Both the position numbers and the translations under genes were made by a program. From Moniliophthora roreri (lineage: Eukaryota; Basidiomycota; Agaricomycetes; Agaricales; Marasmiaceae): DNA of 64,000 nucleotides. This document shows, one piece after another, positions 46,415 to 61,542 of this stretch. The notes under the pieces are model-generated. The model saw only the letters and a list, made by a program, of their open reading frames with translations, ran no database searches and had not been told where the DNA came from. Each line of letters opens with the position of its first letter. The first letter of the stretch is position 1. Location: contig LATX02000078.1 of assembly GCA_001466705.2 (NCBI GenBank), forward strand, positions 186,001 to 250,000, given 5' to 3'.

Positions 46415-46992
46415 TCTGGCTCGTTGGCTCTATAGAGTTGTTATTGGTTACGCGGGGGTAGAAAGCGGTTCTACAGCAAGAAACTCACAGCTTCTGCAAG
46501 CCTAAGCCGGTTCACAGTAAATGGTGGGCGGATAACCGTTCTGTTTCTGAATCCTGAGCCGTAGAGAAGACTTGCACACGGAACTTGGTGATAGCTTGCG
46601 TCAAAAAGGTTCGGTAAACGTGGCACCGGCGATTACCAGATCAGGAATATTCCCACCACGTGATGAAGCGCGTCAAAATGGTCGACACGGTCAGATCGGA
46701 TATCAGCAAACGATTCTTGCGCGGGGTAGTAGTTCACCTAGTAAGTGGTGAGCGGAGAAACACCGTAGACTGATAGTGAACATTCCCGTCTCGGCGAAGA
46801 GTCTCTACAAATGACATTCATTGTTGTTATTGAGATCAAGGTTAAAATACAAGGTGTGCCCGGAAGATACTCAAGCCCCAGTTATGGATAATGTCACGGT
46901 CTGAGTGTCCCAAATAGAGTCGATGGTAGTAAAAACTATTTCCTGACTTTGTCCCGCTGGTTCTGACGTTCCAAGGCTTTGGAGGCGTAGTA
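46415..46992. other. Intergenic, nothing recognised
   Basis: Upstream of the F-box gene and downstream of the DUF6533 copy F. No open frame or repeat worth naming. Confidence 0.5.
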
Positions 46993-48158
46993 TCACACGG
47001 CAACCCTGTATCCACATCAAATTCTCAACTTAGAAGCGGAGAAAACGAGCAGGAACGCACAGCGCACGATATAATAAGGATAATGAGCCTTCATGGTATT
47101 CAGTCAACCGATTAAAATTATTGCGGCTCTACTCACGGGAAGACGAACAGGGAAGTACCCCCTTTCTCATATGAGCCAACTATAACGGCTATCATACCAC
47201 CTAATAGTTTTATTGGTTCTCAGCAGAGGAGCCACAGATAGACGTATGTAGCCACATACCGAATATTGCAACGAAAACATAGAATCCGTCCCTCGTCAAA
47301 ACCGAGGGAAGTGTCGGAGTCCTGTCCCATGCACCCTTGAGAGCCCAGGTTTTCCGTATCGTAAGGGTGTGGATCACAAATTGGTTCAGTATCTCTCCGA
47401 TACTAATCAGAACCTCAATCAACTTGTCGCCGGCCGGTGAAAAATTCGAGAATGTACACAAAAATTGCGATCCCCGGTTCCGAACCCACAGTTTTGGGAG
47501 AGATGCATATAGCATCAAACTCGTATTCATCGATCCTCGAGAGGCGCGTCACTGTCCAGACCGTTATGGATAGCCGTAAGGTATATATGAGCATCAGAGC
47601 GAACAGAATCTTCGGGCTTCTATCGTACAGCGCGTACACTGGGTTGACTGAAGTCAGGTAGACTGAGCGCATAGATCTAGGTATTATTATCACCTCGAAG
47701 CACTAGAATCATGTGCAGGAGTCCGAGCATGGTATAGCATGCTGTGATTTTGACTACGAGATACGCCGCACAAGTATGAGATGGTATCGCTGTATAGCTA
47801 TATTTCCAAAACGCCGAAAGTGCGACGTTGCATCTAGAGCATTTGAGCTCAACGCTTAAATAACATGAAATGAGAGGACACACAGCTGGAATGCCAACGC
47901 GAGATATCGTGAGAGTAGATATAGTAATTTCACTGTTGTCAGGTGAATGGGAGTCCTTCAAAACGACTTAGCCGCTATAAATCAGAAATGAACTGGAAAC
48001 GCCCTGCTTACGTCCAGATTAGTGTCTTCTCGTCTTTTCGGAGGAGATGCATACCGTATATGGTCAAAGTTAGCCCAAGGCCTGCATTTAAAGTGATCAG
48101 TTAGACGAGATTCATGAGATATAACCCACGAACATGATGAAGCAAACTGAACGTTCAT
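46993..48158 (-). CDS. DUF6533-family membrane protein, diverged copy F
   Basis: Same gene structure as the array copies but much more diverged: MNVQFASS start (48158), exon 2 LGLTLTIYGMHLLRKDEKTL-IW, exon 3 TPIHLTTVKLLYLLSRYLAL, exon 4 CNVALSAFWKYSYTAIPSH to HMILVLR, exon 5 VYALYDRSPKILFALMLIYT, exon 6 FVIHTLTIRKTWALKGAWDR with TPTLPSVLTRDGFYVF, exon 7 MIAVIVGSYEKGGTSLFVFP, stop TGA after PVAV. Junction phases match the other copies where I checked them (exons 1-4 and 7-8). It lies 8.8 kb outside the tandem array and may represent the older family member. Confidence 0.72.
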
Positions 48159-48655
48159 GCAAACACAATAGCTTGTAGGCGGAAGTCAGTTTGGAGACCC
48201 ACCTTATCGGCCTTCTTATGTAGTGAACGACTGATCGCCAACATTGTTTGCTTTCAAACTTTCCCTTATCATTTCACGTTAAAGCCGATTTTCGATCAGG
48301 GGTTCATATAACTCAAGATGTCAAGCGTTTGGCACTCTATCCGAGAAAAAGCGAACGACCAATGGCATGGCTCAGAAACTTTATATAATGCAGGGGTAGA
48401 GCGGCGTGGAGAACTACAGTCCATACAACTTTGGAATGTTACCATTCCATTCGGGGCCCGGGCTGCTGAATGAAAACTATCGTAGGGAGCTGTGGCCGGG
48501 ACCCGTTCCAGCCTCCGTATCTTGACCATCCCTCAGAGCTCGCTCAGCCCTTATGCCCGAGGTACTTACACCGCTCGTCCTTTCTATTTGGACAAGGGTG
48601 TGAACCTTGTCTGCACGGAGTAGGATCTGTTATTTCACTCACTTGAATTCATTCA

Positions 48656-50990
48656 TCATTCATTTAGCCATGAATCCTTGATCAAATCTGCCGCCCTCTC
48701 AGCAACGATATATACCGGTGCTTGCGTATGCACGCTAGGAACAAACGGCTTTCGAGCGGAATGCATCAGCTCACAACATCACATGGAAAACATTCAGTAG
48801 AACTCACAAATACAGATGCATCGACAACTCTCAGTCCTTTCACACCTTTAATCCGCAAATCCGGGTCTACTACTCCCCAACCAGAGTTCTGCGCCGACAT
48901 CGCAGCCGTGCCGACCGGATGGGCTGAGGTACCCGTTAATCCCCTCACGAAAGCGTCAATCTCCGTGTTAGTTGCATTTTCAAGGTTCACCGTTACACCC
49001 CCAGCTCCCAATGCCTCCATTGACACATAGCCATCCCAGACACTAGCAGAGAGGAATTTAACAGCTTTCCGGACTGACTCCCGCATACAGATGATATCAA
49101 AGTCAGTTGTGAGATAAGCGGGGTCAATGAGCGGAGCCGAGAAAGGGTTAGTAGTGTTGATGGTGACGGAACCGCCTGGAAGGAGTCGTTTATTAAGCAA
49201 TATTGAAATGCCATCAAACTTACGCACGAGAGGTAGGAGAGATAACGCGGGTAGTGATACCGATAAAGTGTCCAGTAGCAGGGAGACCAGCGCCTACGAC
49301 GCCATTCTACACAAATGTGTCAGTTGACCAAGTTTAGATCACGTAGTCAAGGTGAGGGACATACCGATATACCCATTTCAATATGGCCCGAGCTCAATCC
49401 AGGCGCTGGATCCTCGAACCCATCTCCCATATCTTCCACGACTTCATCCAGTCTCACGAATATCAAATGATTGATGAACGTGTCGACCAGAGGTCCACCT
49501 TCACCTCGCATCCATCTTGCGAGCAGTTCAGCCTTGAGCGTCTTATTTCTTGTGATATTATCAAACGTATCATTGGAGTTGACGAAGAAGTTGATACCCA
49601 TCCTCGTATGATCTGACAGGTTTTTCCCTACATCCGGCAGGTCAAGTATTGGGGTGATATTGAGAACCGCCGATGAGAGCTGCGCGGCATTTCCGATACC
49701 AGATAACAGGAGAATTTGCGGCGTTCCTATGGATCCTGCACAAAGTAAGACTTCTTTCGTCGCAATGGCTTGTCTTCTTGGACCTGAAAGACCTCATTTA
49801 GGATACGAAGCTATAGAAAAGGGAAAAGGCAATCAGGTACCATTAATACTTTGCGCAAACTCGACACCTCTCAGCTCCAGGTCTCCTTCCGATGCCGGAA
49901 ATACCTTCGTCACCCGGGTGTTCACCAATACGTGTAGATTGGGCCTCGCCATGTACTCCGGAGCGAGATATGACGTAGCGGCACTGCTCCTATTCCCTTG
50001 TGTTGTAACCGTCACCTGTGCCCATCCTAATCCCAAAATTCAATTCTGCTGGAACACTGCCGAAGTAACGTGTACTCACCCAAACCTAAATGATATCCAG
50101 TGTTATGGTCTAAATTGAATGCAAACTCGCCGCCAAGCTCCTCGGATGTCGCTAGTACACGTTCGTCGATAGGTTGAGGGTACCCAGGTAGGCTGACCGA
50201 ATTCATTCCTGTTAGACTATGGATACTCGGATCGAACTGTCCGGCGGTATCATGTCCATCGGCTGGAGGAACGTATTTCTCATTCTATCATCGGCTTGTC
50301 AGCACTTACATATATACCCATCACCAACGCTAACAACGTACCTTGAAAATGTACGGCTGAATTGCCTCCCAAGACCACCCTGGATCACCGGTGACATTGG
50401 CATAACGATCAAAGTCATCTACAGTCCCACGAGAATAGAATAAACCGTCTGGCGGACGTTTGCGTTCAGGGTCATCCTAGTAGGAGAAAACAACAGCAGT
50501 GGTATGTAACTTACTGACAGAACTGCTTCCGCCCAAAATGAAACCACGAGGAAAGCCAATGGAACGCCCCTCAAGACCAGCTTGTGGCGTGGTAGTGTAA
50601 TTGAAATCATAAACGGGGTTGGTGGGAACAGCGAAGAATGGGACTTGAGTTTGAAGTGCGCCCTCGTTGCTGGATGTAGCCAATTAACTTCTCCGGACCG
50701 AACAACCGAAAGGAGTGAAAAGACATACCTTGGCCCTGCTTCCACTACCAGTACGGACCAGTTTGGGTTCTCCGTCAGCCTGTTGGCTAGTACGCTTCCT
50801 GCTGTTCCACCTGATGGAGAATCAGTATCTGAATAGATATCGTAGTTGCGAGCCAGTACTCACCTCCGATAATGACAAAGTCGTATTCGTCTGAGGGTAG
50901 ATCTGCAAGTTGATGATATAGAGCAGCTGAAGCAGCTAACGCGTTCAGCAAAAGGAAGCCAAGTGTTTCCCGACCCAGTTGGGACTTCAT
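48656..50990 (-). CDS. GMC oxidoreductase (aryl-alcohol-oxidase-like), copy 1, 614 aa
   Basis: Ten exons: 50990-50864, 50810-50729, 50669-50519, 50476-50342, 50284-50080, 50026-49841, 49783-49365, 49306-49228, 49175-48808, 48748-48656. They total 1845 nt, all introns GT-AG and in phase. Residues 1-20 are a signal peptide (LGFLLLNALAASAA), so the enzyme is secreted. The FAD dinucleotide motif [16 protein letters not shown] is formed across the first intron, followed by [28 protein letters not shown] (GMC signature 2), SRGSVTINTTNPF, and the C-terminal catalytic pair: His in AHPVGTAAM and His in SVHTQAPVYIVAE. Such flavoenzymes oxidise alcohols to aldehydes and release H2O2 (family knowledge). 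The start is the ATG downstream of a TATA-like box rather than an upstream in-frame TTG. Confidence 0.93.
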
Positions 50991-51044
50991 CGAAGTCAAT
51001 TGCGGAATGAAGAAGAGATGTATGTCTCAGCAATACGACCCATG

Positions 51045-51052
51045 CTTTTATG
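51045..51052 (-). promoter_or_regulatory. TATA-like box of GMC copy 1
   Basis: CATAAAAG on the minus strand, 55 bp before the ATG at 50990. The same CATAAAAGCATG string precedes GMC copy 2, conserved within the duplicated promoter. Confidence 0.5.
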
Positions 51053-51059
51053 TGCACTT

Positions 51060-51640
51060 CACTAGCGCGGAAGACTGGGAAAATCAAGTCACGATGTACC
51101 TGCATACTGTAGAGATCAAGGAAGACTTACGATAGTCTCCTTTCAGCCGATGTTCCTGTCCCGAGGACCCGTCAAGTGACTGTGGAGTATCCGAGTTATC
51201 CGATGTTCTTGACGATGACGACCGCCTAAACAGAGATATGGGAGTGAGAAGAACAGTCCCAGAACGCTCCTACAAAGTTAAAGAAAAGGTAACATGTATC
51301 ATGTTCTCAACTAACGTGAAGACTTGCAAATTTAGCTCACCTTGTGCCATGAATTATGTAGCTCAAAATAGCCCGAGAGCTGGAGGCCGACGATATTCGG
51401 AGCCCATGACAATAATGAGCGTCAGATCATACTGTCAGGTCAGATATAAGATGCCGTTTTCACCGTCGGCCGTAGACGCTTGACCGAATTCTACCGGTGA
51501 GCACGCCCATAAGGACATAGGCCAATCCAACTAGGTCAGTGTGCCGCCAGCGCCATCATTCGTGGGTCCTCAAGCTTTTGATCATAGACGCAGTTGGTCA
51601 AATTGGTCAACGACGTCAATGTAAAGCCGAAAAAGTGACT
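51060..51640 (-). repeat. Duplicated promoter block of GMC copy 1
   Basis: Matches 59725-60480 upstream of GMC copy 2: GGGAAAATCA-GTCACGATGT, CCCGTCAAGTGACTGTG, GAGGCCGA-GA-ATTCG and CGGTGAGCAC-CCCATA occur in both in the same order. Confidence 0.65.
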
Positions 51641-53889
51641 TGGGGTGAGTACCTAGGACTCACGATAAATCAGCCGGCGAGTGTCGTTATCGCGATTCCA
51701 GGACACCTTTCAAAGCTTTCTTAGCCTCTTGGAAATTGGAGGTGTAGGATCACTGGATACGTGTAGCGGTTGTCGCTAATGACAATCAATACATTTATTG
51801 AACATTAGAGACCAAAAACCCTTCTACATGCGGTACAAAAGGTCAGACAAGGCCGTAGGATCGAGCGATGTGACAACGTACCCCAAGCACGACCCCTGTT
51901 TCAGTGTGCTGTACATTCTCCATTCCCAATCCCATGTGCCTCAAAGTGCCTGCTTTGTCCTAGGAACATGAAGTAACTCGGGCTAAGTAGGACCCACGGT
52001 GAGTCGGTCAGCAAATGTCGTTATGGTATCGCCAATACATTGACTGACCATGGAGATCCGATTTGCAGTGCATGTGAGTGTAGCGGTTGTCAATGACAGT
52101 GAGCTCCTAATCGATCAGAGCCCACCCTCTCGATCCTGAAAACAAAGGATCAGCTTCTAGTACTACATCATAGACAGATACTCACCAAGCCCGCCATGAC
52201 ATCTATTATGATCTAAACCGAAGACAGGTCGGCCTAGAGCCTCCCAAGCAACTCTTGAGTCAGTGTATGGGGCATTATGGATATCTATGAAGGTTAAAAC
52301 TGGTATTTCAGTAAGTTTTATGTAGATCCATAGCAGAGTACAGAAACATACAATGAAAACCGAGGTTCCTCGTCGTCGCTCGTTGGAGCTGAGAGAAAGA
52401 GCGTAATCGTGAGAAAAATCCCGACGCGTCAGGTTTCTTTTCCGCGACCATCACCATCACCATCGAGCCTTTTTTCTTACGGTATCCAGAGTTGTCCGCC
52501 TACCAGATTCTCCAGAATAGAAGCTTGGAATATTCTCTCTCGAAAATTATCTCAGCGGGAGCCCTTGCGATGCATGAAGATTGGTTCTCGGTGAGTTCAG
52601 ACCTTATGCTCGACGTTCTATGTTCTTACCATGAGTTTATTGCTCTAGTCTAGAAATCTGTCTCTTTTATGACTAGAATCATCCTCAATGAGGACTAGGT
52701 CGCAAAGAAGACTTGGTTGAGCATCGCTGGACCAATAACGAGGGATTGTGCTGCTCTAGGCGAAAAGTCAAGAAGTGAACGTTGAGAGGCGCGCTGCAGA
52801 GGGTTATTTATGATCGGAGCAGTATCGTGCGTTTGACAGTCATTTATATCTATTCAAACTGAGGGCTAACTAGCTGTTCGCGATTGACAGAAAGCTTTTC
52901 AGAATCAGAAGCCTATGAATGTTCGTTCTGCAGTCATTGTCTCCGGTATTGCAACAGAGAAATGAACATATTCCTGAAGATGCTCCGATTACCTGCCCCT
53001 CGCGACAAAGCTTTGAAGCCATGGCGGCCCGCTACTACTCCTTACGTGCGTTTCGTCGCATCCTCAGCAGCTTTGGTTCTGACGGCGTTTCCCAGTAGAC
53101 CTTAGAAGCACTCCCTAGCTACCTGTGCACAGTTTTGGGTGTATTCTATCCTTGGCAGGCGCATGACGTCCCTAAGGAACTTTCTCTTCGGTAACTTAAT
53201 CGATGAATACGTGTAAACTTCGTAATACTCATTCCCTACTTGCTTTAGACCGGATACGTAGCTGAGGACATCTATCTAAGAACAATGGTCAACTGCAGAT
53301 AACAGATAGCTCGCGCCGAGTTACGAGGTAGTCCCAAAAAGACTCAGGATGATGCCAGAGGTCTCCTCAATCCCGCCCAGGTGGCACCGGCTTATTTGCG
53401 CGTGGCTTGAGCGGGAGTTGAAAGTTGACTAGAACTCGAGGATGGGCAGCGCAATGGTGCGGAAGAACGGGAGAAATGCTTGCCGGAAGTACAATGAGCA
53501 TCCTTCCCTGCTCCAAAGCCGTCAGTCACTAGATTTGTACCAGCACCAGCGCCAGCACTATCACCGCCCTCACTAGTGCTATCTCCTCCTCCTGTATAAG
53601 AACAATGGACCGGTCAGGTGCTCATCCACGGTTTTCTCATGCACAAGTCACGGACAACTACACCGGATTCACGTTGGGGCGCTCGCTCCATTCTCGCATA
53701 CATAGCAGAGTCGTCATCGGTGGTGACATTGCGAGGCTGGAGCAGGTGGCTAACAACCCGCATACTTCACTTTCACTAGAACCAGGACTAGAATCGTCGA
53801 TGCCTATTCCAAGACGCTTCTGGGCGAAGAGTCGAGAAGTAGAGAGAAGAATGTATCGTAAAGCCTAGAGGGTTTCCAAATCAAAAGAA
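51641..53889. other. Accessory region without assignable gene
   Basis: Only short frames. Imperfect internal repeats (GTGTCGTTATCGCGAT at 51680 and ATGTCGTTATGGTATC at 52015) and GTGTAGCGGTTGTC twice (51760 and 52078) suggest local duplication. A block near 52990-53270 resembles 54260-54480, each with a possible intron (GTAACTT or GTAAGTT to CTTTAG), but no domain is recognised. Confidence 0.4.
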
Positions 53890-54072
53890 CAGTATCGTGC
53901 GTTGGAGAGGGCTGGGTGGTTTGGCTATTGCGATGCCGAAGACTATGCTGCTGATTCTGGATGATGGCTAACTATGTACACGGAAATGTAGACTACGCGC
54001 CGGAAGCTCATGCCAAATACAGCCAAACAGGCATGAAACCTCCGTCCGTGCCCCGGTCCCCCTACTACAGCG
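53890..54072 (+). repeat. Dispersed repeat, copy 2
   Basis: About 180 bp almost identical to 23945-24115 in the same orientation, 30 kb away, and inverted relative to 40165-40345. Confidence 0.75.
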
Positions 54073-55213
54073 TTGAACCATCTTTTTCTGATCTGGTTAC
54101 TGACTAACTGACGGAAATCATCCGGCGCTCCCGACATGAACATCAGCAATATAGTACAATGATACAGGCTATTAAACCCGTTGTCCCCGATATCACAAAA
54201 GGCATCGAAAAAAACTCTCCTGCGGATCACTGCCGTCACCCGTACAGAGGTTGAATACAGTGTCCTCGTGGTGAAGCTTTGGTGCCTGCTGCTTCTTACG
54301 TCCGTGTAGCCCCTCTCCCACCCTCCCGTCTTGTTCTGATTATACTCACCTTTTCTTTGCTCCAGAAGTGTGCAAGTGCGGCGTTCCGTCTACCGCCCGA
54401 CCCTCAAGAACCTTCTGTCGGTAAGTTCCTCAACAAATACGTATAAGCCTCGGAATACTCACTGATCCTCGCTTTAGACGTGTAGCTCTACAATTCAACT
54501 GCGGATCATTAACGTCATCAGATGTATCCATTTTGGTATCCATTCCCATTCCTGCTTTCCCTATCGAAGTGATCACAGAACCCACACACCAGATCAGCCT
54601 GCACGCATCAATCACTGATTCTTTTGAGCTTCCTCTCCTCTTGCATATGGTAAATCTGCCAACATTCCAATACGAATCAATGTGCATAGACCTAACCAAG
54701 CCCTTTTTCTATCATCAGGTTATCATTCATTCGTGATTACATCAAACGGCGGGAGGCTGTATAGGTTCTTCAGCGGTGAACTTTCAATTCTCCTGTATTC
54801 GCCTTTTGCAAGAACTGACGTACGCATCTCAGGCTTCCACCCATCCAACCACGTATGTTCCATCTTGCTCCCGGAGCAAGTAAACGTATACATACACACG
54901 GCGTGCAACTCCCGAAAACCAAGAAAAAAAATAACGATATGGAATTGAATCAGCTGAACGGCGAAATGCGACCACATTGTAATCCCGACGGAAGAAGCCT
55001 TCGCTCAAGTGGGCTTTTACTCTATTCCTTATCACGCAATTACATTCTCCTGATGTTTCAGAACAGAAGGAAAAGAACCATGAATACGGTGCTTAACGAC
55101 AGCAAGACAGCATTCGAGTGGTTCTGATGCTGTGTGACTATTGCTCGGGCTTTAAAACCGGGACGCCTGCCTATCTTCTTCTTTCCTTCTTTTCGCCCTC
55201 TTCATTCTCCGAA
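54073..55213. other. Intergenic, transporter promoter
   Basis: No gene assigned in the first kilobase. A TTTAAAA stretch at 55151-55157 could be the transporter's TATA-like box. Confidence 0.35.
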
Positions 55214-55214
55214 G

Positions 55215-55273
55215 GTAAGGCTCCTACTTCGTCTCTGAATCTCATCCATAAGCTAACCTACAATGACCTATAG
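55215..55273 (+). other. Predicted 5' UTR intron ending at the transporter start codon
   Basis: Donor GAAG/GTAAGG at 55215 and acceptor CCTATAG at 55267-55273, directly before the ATG at 55274. A 59-bp length is typical of this genome. Confidence 0.55.
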
Positions 55274-57117
55274 ATGTCTCCGCCAGACCTTACCAAGGAA
55301 AGAAGCGACGAATACCTCAACACCAAGAAGCAGTGGGCACAAGTCAACGCCTTGACACTAGATGTTGACCCAGATGAAAAGGAAAAAGTAACAGCACCAC
55401 AAACAACACCGCCGGACTTTCCAGATGGTGGGTTAAGAGCGTGGTTGATTGTTGTAGGGGTGCGTTTTCCTTCTTCCCTGTCGAGTGTGGAGACGTGGCT
55501 GACCTAATCTCGCACCAAAAATAGGCGTTCTTTTGCGGGATAGCAACGTATGTCCCTCTCTGTCCACTCTCGGTGTTCCTAGTGGATGACTGATATGTGT
55601 ACTCCGTAGGTTTGGATTCGTCAATGCATGGGGGGTACGTGCGACGTGGTTCTTCGACGTGAATACGTGATTAATACTTGAGACAGGCATTCCAGTCATA
55701 CTACGAAGAAGTCCTTTTAAAGGATTATTCACCTTCTACGATGTACGTCCCTCCTCTCTCCCGCTGTCATCCTTCACTAATGTAAGCCGTGTAACAGCGC
55801 CTGGATCGGTTCCGTCCAATACTCTCTCGTGTTCTTCCCTGCCCTCCCAATAGGCCGCCTCTTCGACCTTGGAACGTTCAGACTCCCGTTCCTCATCTCT
55901 AGTGTGTTGGTGGTGGTTGCCTCATTTTTGACAGCCGAATGTAAAGAGTATTGGCAGTTGATTCTATGTCAGGGGTTGTTGCAGGGAGTGAGTGTCGCAG
56001 CACCTTCTACCCCTCCTTTCTCCGCTTTGCATTCGTATTACGTTTTCTCATATGACGTTCGCTGACACCCTCATACAGGCAGCATGCGGCTGCGCATTTG
56101 GGCCAATGCTCGCTCTAATCGGACAATGGTTCCGTAAAAGAAGAGGGCTGGCTATGGGACTAGTCGCTTGTGGTTCGAGTGTGGGCGGAACGGTGTTTCC
56201 GATCGCTACGAGGAGGTTGATTGTCCAAGTTGGGTGAGTGTCGACAGTTTGCGATAGATACCATCCTGGACCTTAGCTAACACACCTTTGTCGGCAGGTT
56301 CCCATGGGCAATGCGAATCCTTGGCTTCATCCTCCTCTTCTGCCTGGCCATATCCAATCTGACCCTTGCTAGACGTCTACCCCCCAAACACGCAGACGGG
56401 GGTATGTTAAACCTCTCCGCATTCAAGTTCGCTCCCTTTACTATCTGGTCGTTGGCTGCGTTTATCAACTTCCTTGGGTTATACACCGCCTTGACGTACA
56501 TCGATATATCTGCGGTTCGCGCAGGTATTTCTCAGGATTTCTCTTTCTACCTCGTAGCTATAGCGAATGCTTCGTCGGGGCTAGGAAGAGTTACAGCGGG
56601 ATTCGTTGCGGATAAGATAGGTCCGATCAATTTCATGGCTCCTACGACGTTGATTGCAGGGGTGCTTACTTACGCGTGGCCTTATGCGAGGAATGAAGCC
56701 TCGTTTATTGTCATCGCTATTATATATGGGTAATGCCTTCTCCTTCCCGACTCTATACATGGTGTAGCTGACGAGACGTGTTGGTAGGTTCATGACAGGC
56801 TCTTAGGTCTCATCGTTCATGATGCCTCTCTTTGAGATGGGTGAAATGCACGATATTGGCCGACGATGTGGGATGGTGTTGAGTATCGGTGCTATTGGTG
56901 CGCTGGTAGGCCCACCTATATCCGGTGCGATTAATCATAAGACGGGAGGCTTCGAGGCTGTGGGGTGGTATGCTGGTACGTGCTAGCGTTATTCCCGTCC
57001 ATTGAATGATGACGGCTGACTGGTATTTCATTGACAGGCTCGATGATACTTCTGGCTGTGATATTGATGCTTGTTACAAGGCATTTGATGATTCGGAAGT
57101 TATGGGGAAAGTTTTGA
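55274..57117 (+). pseudogene. MFS transporter, monocarboxylate-permease type, with in-frame premature stop
   Basis: Exons 55274-55459, 55525-55547, 55610-55634, 55687-55742, 55798-55987, 56079-56233, 56298-56729, 56788-56975 and 57038-57117 total 1335 nt (444 aa plus stop) and join in phase, all GT-AG. The N-terminus is polar; DGGLRAWLIVVGAFF is the MCT/SLC16 signature before helix 1, followed by FVNAWGAFQSYY, GQWFRKRRGLAMGL (loop between helices 4 and 5) and GRVTAGFVADKIGP (loop 8-9). Members move monocarboxylates or similar organic acids across the plasma membrane. At 56804-56806 a TAG lies in frame, just after GFMTGS, cutting off the last helices; coding resumes without shift as VSSFMMPLFEMGEMHDIGRR and runs to the normal TGA. 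Either a young pseudogene, an allele or a sequencing error. It stands head to head with GMC copy 1 and tail to tail with copy 2. Confidence 0.85.
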
Positions 57118-57337
57118 TACGGGTTCATGAATCTTAGATATATATGTTGACACGACAACTGTAACACTACAATAGTACAAGGACTGTATATTACATATGA
57201 ACATCAGTTACTATTTTTGACCGTACTAGAGTCGTGCACGTGGAATAAAAATTCACCCGATATGGGAGCCCTAGGCGATGTAATTCGTATCTCCTTCACC
57301 ACACATATACATCCAAGTCATTAGAGCCCTGTGCAGT

Positions 57338-59680
<2,343 letters not shown>

Positions 59681-59717
59681 GGAGATGAACGTAGTGAGAT
59701 TTGGGTTGACCCCCATG

Positions 59718-59725
59718 CTTTTATG
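59718..59725 (-). promoter_or_regulatory. TATA-like box of GMC copy 2
   Basis: CATAAAAG on the minus strand, 38 bp before the ATG at 59680, conserved with copy 1. Confidence 0.5.
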
Positions 59726-60500
59726 AGCATCCCACTGGCGCTGAATACTGGGAAAATCAGGTCACGATGTGCGATATGGGTGCAGAGATCAGGAAAGGCT
59801 TACGGTACTCTCCAGTCACCCGATGTCCCTATTCCGAGGGCCCGTCAAGTGACTGTGAAGTGTCCGAGTTATGCGAGGTTCCTGAACGTCGATAACAACG
59901 GCCTAAAAGGACGTTCGGAAACGCCAGGGGACACGAGAGTTGGCAGAATGATGGCAACACTATAACAAAGAGGAGAATCCAAGTTAGTGTCTCCTAGAAA
60001 GCAGAAAGCCATGACAAGGGCTCTACAACTCGATTCGTTGTCGTCTTCTATTTTAGCGCTGGTTGCGGAAGGAATAGTTGAAATGTCTTAGTCGACTGGC
60101 CGCTGCGTTGCTTCCTCCACTATATCCATCTTTGTTATAGGAAACTTGATTGACCTCGTGCCATGAGTCTGCATGATAGCGCAAAAAGAAACCCTTGGCC
60201 TGGGGGCCGAAGACATTCGAAACCAGAGACAGTGGCCAATGTTAGCGTCGGATTTGAATAGAATAGACAAATGGCATACCGTTATCCCCGTCAGGCACTG
60301 ATGCTTCACCAAATTTTTCCGGTGAGCACACCCATACTGACAATAGTTTAATTCAACTAGAGCCTCTCTATTGCCAATGTAATCACAGTGGACCGTTGAC
60401 CGCGGGCACAATTGTTGGGATGCACACCGTGCCTGTCCTAAATGGATGACGATCGCTACCGTGAATCGACTGAGCACAATAGTTGATTGACGACGCGTCA
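59726..60500 (-). repeat. Duplicated promoter block of GMC copy 2
   Basis: Counterpart of 51060-51640, showing that upstream sequence was duplicated with the gene. Confidence 0.65.
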
Positions 60501-61542
60501 ACCTCAGGCATGGCAAGGCTCCTTCGGGTAACCAAAACGTCAGTTATCGGCCAATATTACACTAAAAAGTCACTCACACACCGTACACGATGTGCCTTTA
60601 AGGACACTTTGGGCTTCTGCCGTCTCCCTTCGTTGACCGAGAACCTCAAAACGAGTGCGAGTATTTTTCCTATAACAGATCAGTGGAATCCAGAACGTCA
60701 GGTTTTGGCTGGAGCACAAAAAAGAATCCTCACCAGAACACCCGATTTCTACCGTTTCGAGAGTTGTACCCCATTCAAGTTCATGGTTAACAGTTACCGA
60801 CTGACACGTAGTTGCCGGTCATTTGACGAATGACTCCAAGAAGGACCTCTAACTGACGTGCAAGACTAGACCGAGAAGGGCTCAGAAAAGGGCATGGGAC
60901 CGAGCGGAAGGGTTGACATACCCAGCGGATGATACGTGATATTTTAGACCAGCACGGGCAACTTGCAAATTGCCCTAGGTGTCGCTGTACGGATTGCCGA
61001 GACGGAGGGTGAAGTAGGTGGGAGAAATCACCCGAATATTGAAGCTTGAAAATTAGAGACAGGCACAAGAGATAAGAGCGGCAGCTACCGTGGGAACCTC
61101 CCGGTTCCGGATCTCTTGTGACATCAACGCATTATGCACGCGCGCAACAAACTCGTTGGTCCACTCACAGAAGTGTATTCCTCTCTACTGTAAAAAGATT
61201 GACTACCTGTCTTTGGAATAAGCGGCTCAGTTTATAACGCGGATCAAACGACACGACAATCAAAGACCCAAACGCCTGTTCTCGACTGTGTACTAGAGTT
61301 GTACACGTGGGATAAGGACAAGAATGATTCACCCGATGTGGAGGCCCTCGGAGACAGATTCACGCAAGATTCGTGTCTCTTTCACTTCCTGCTCCCACCC
61401 CGCAACATATACATCCAAGTCCTTACGCCTGAGGCAGCAATACCGCTCGCCCTTTCATGGTTAGACAAGAAAATCATTAACCTTTTCTACACAGAACGGA
61501 ATCTCCCATCGTACTCACTAGAGCCCTGTGTGGTTCATCATC
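60501..61542. other. Intergenic, nothing recognised
   Basis: No gene-like reading. Around 61290-61340 there is a match to 57225-57270 (GAGTTGTACACGTGG and TTCACCCGAT), the shared downstream flank of copies 2 and 3. Confidence 0.45.
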
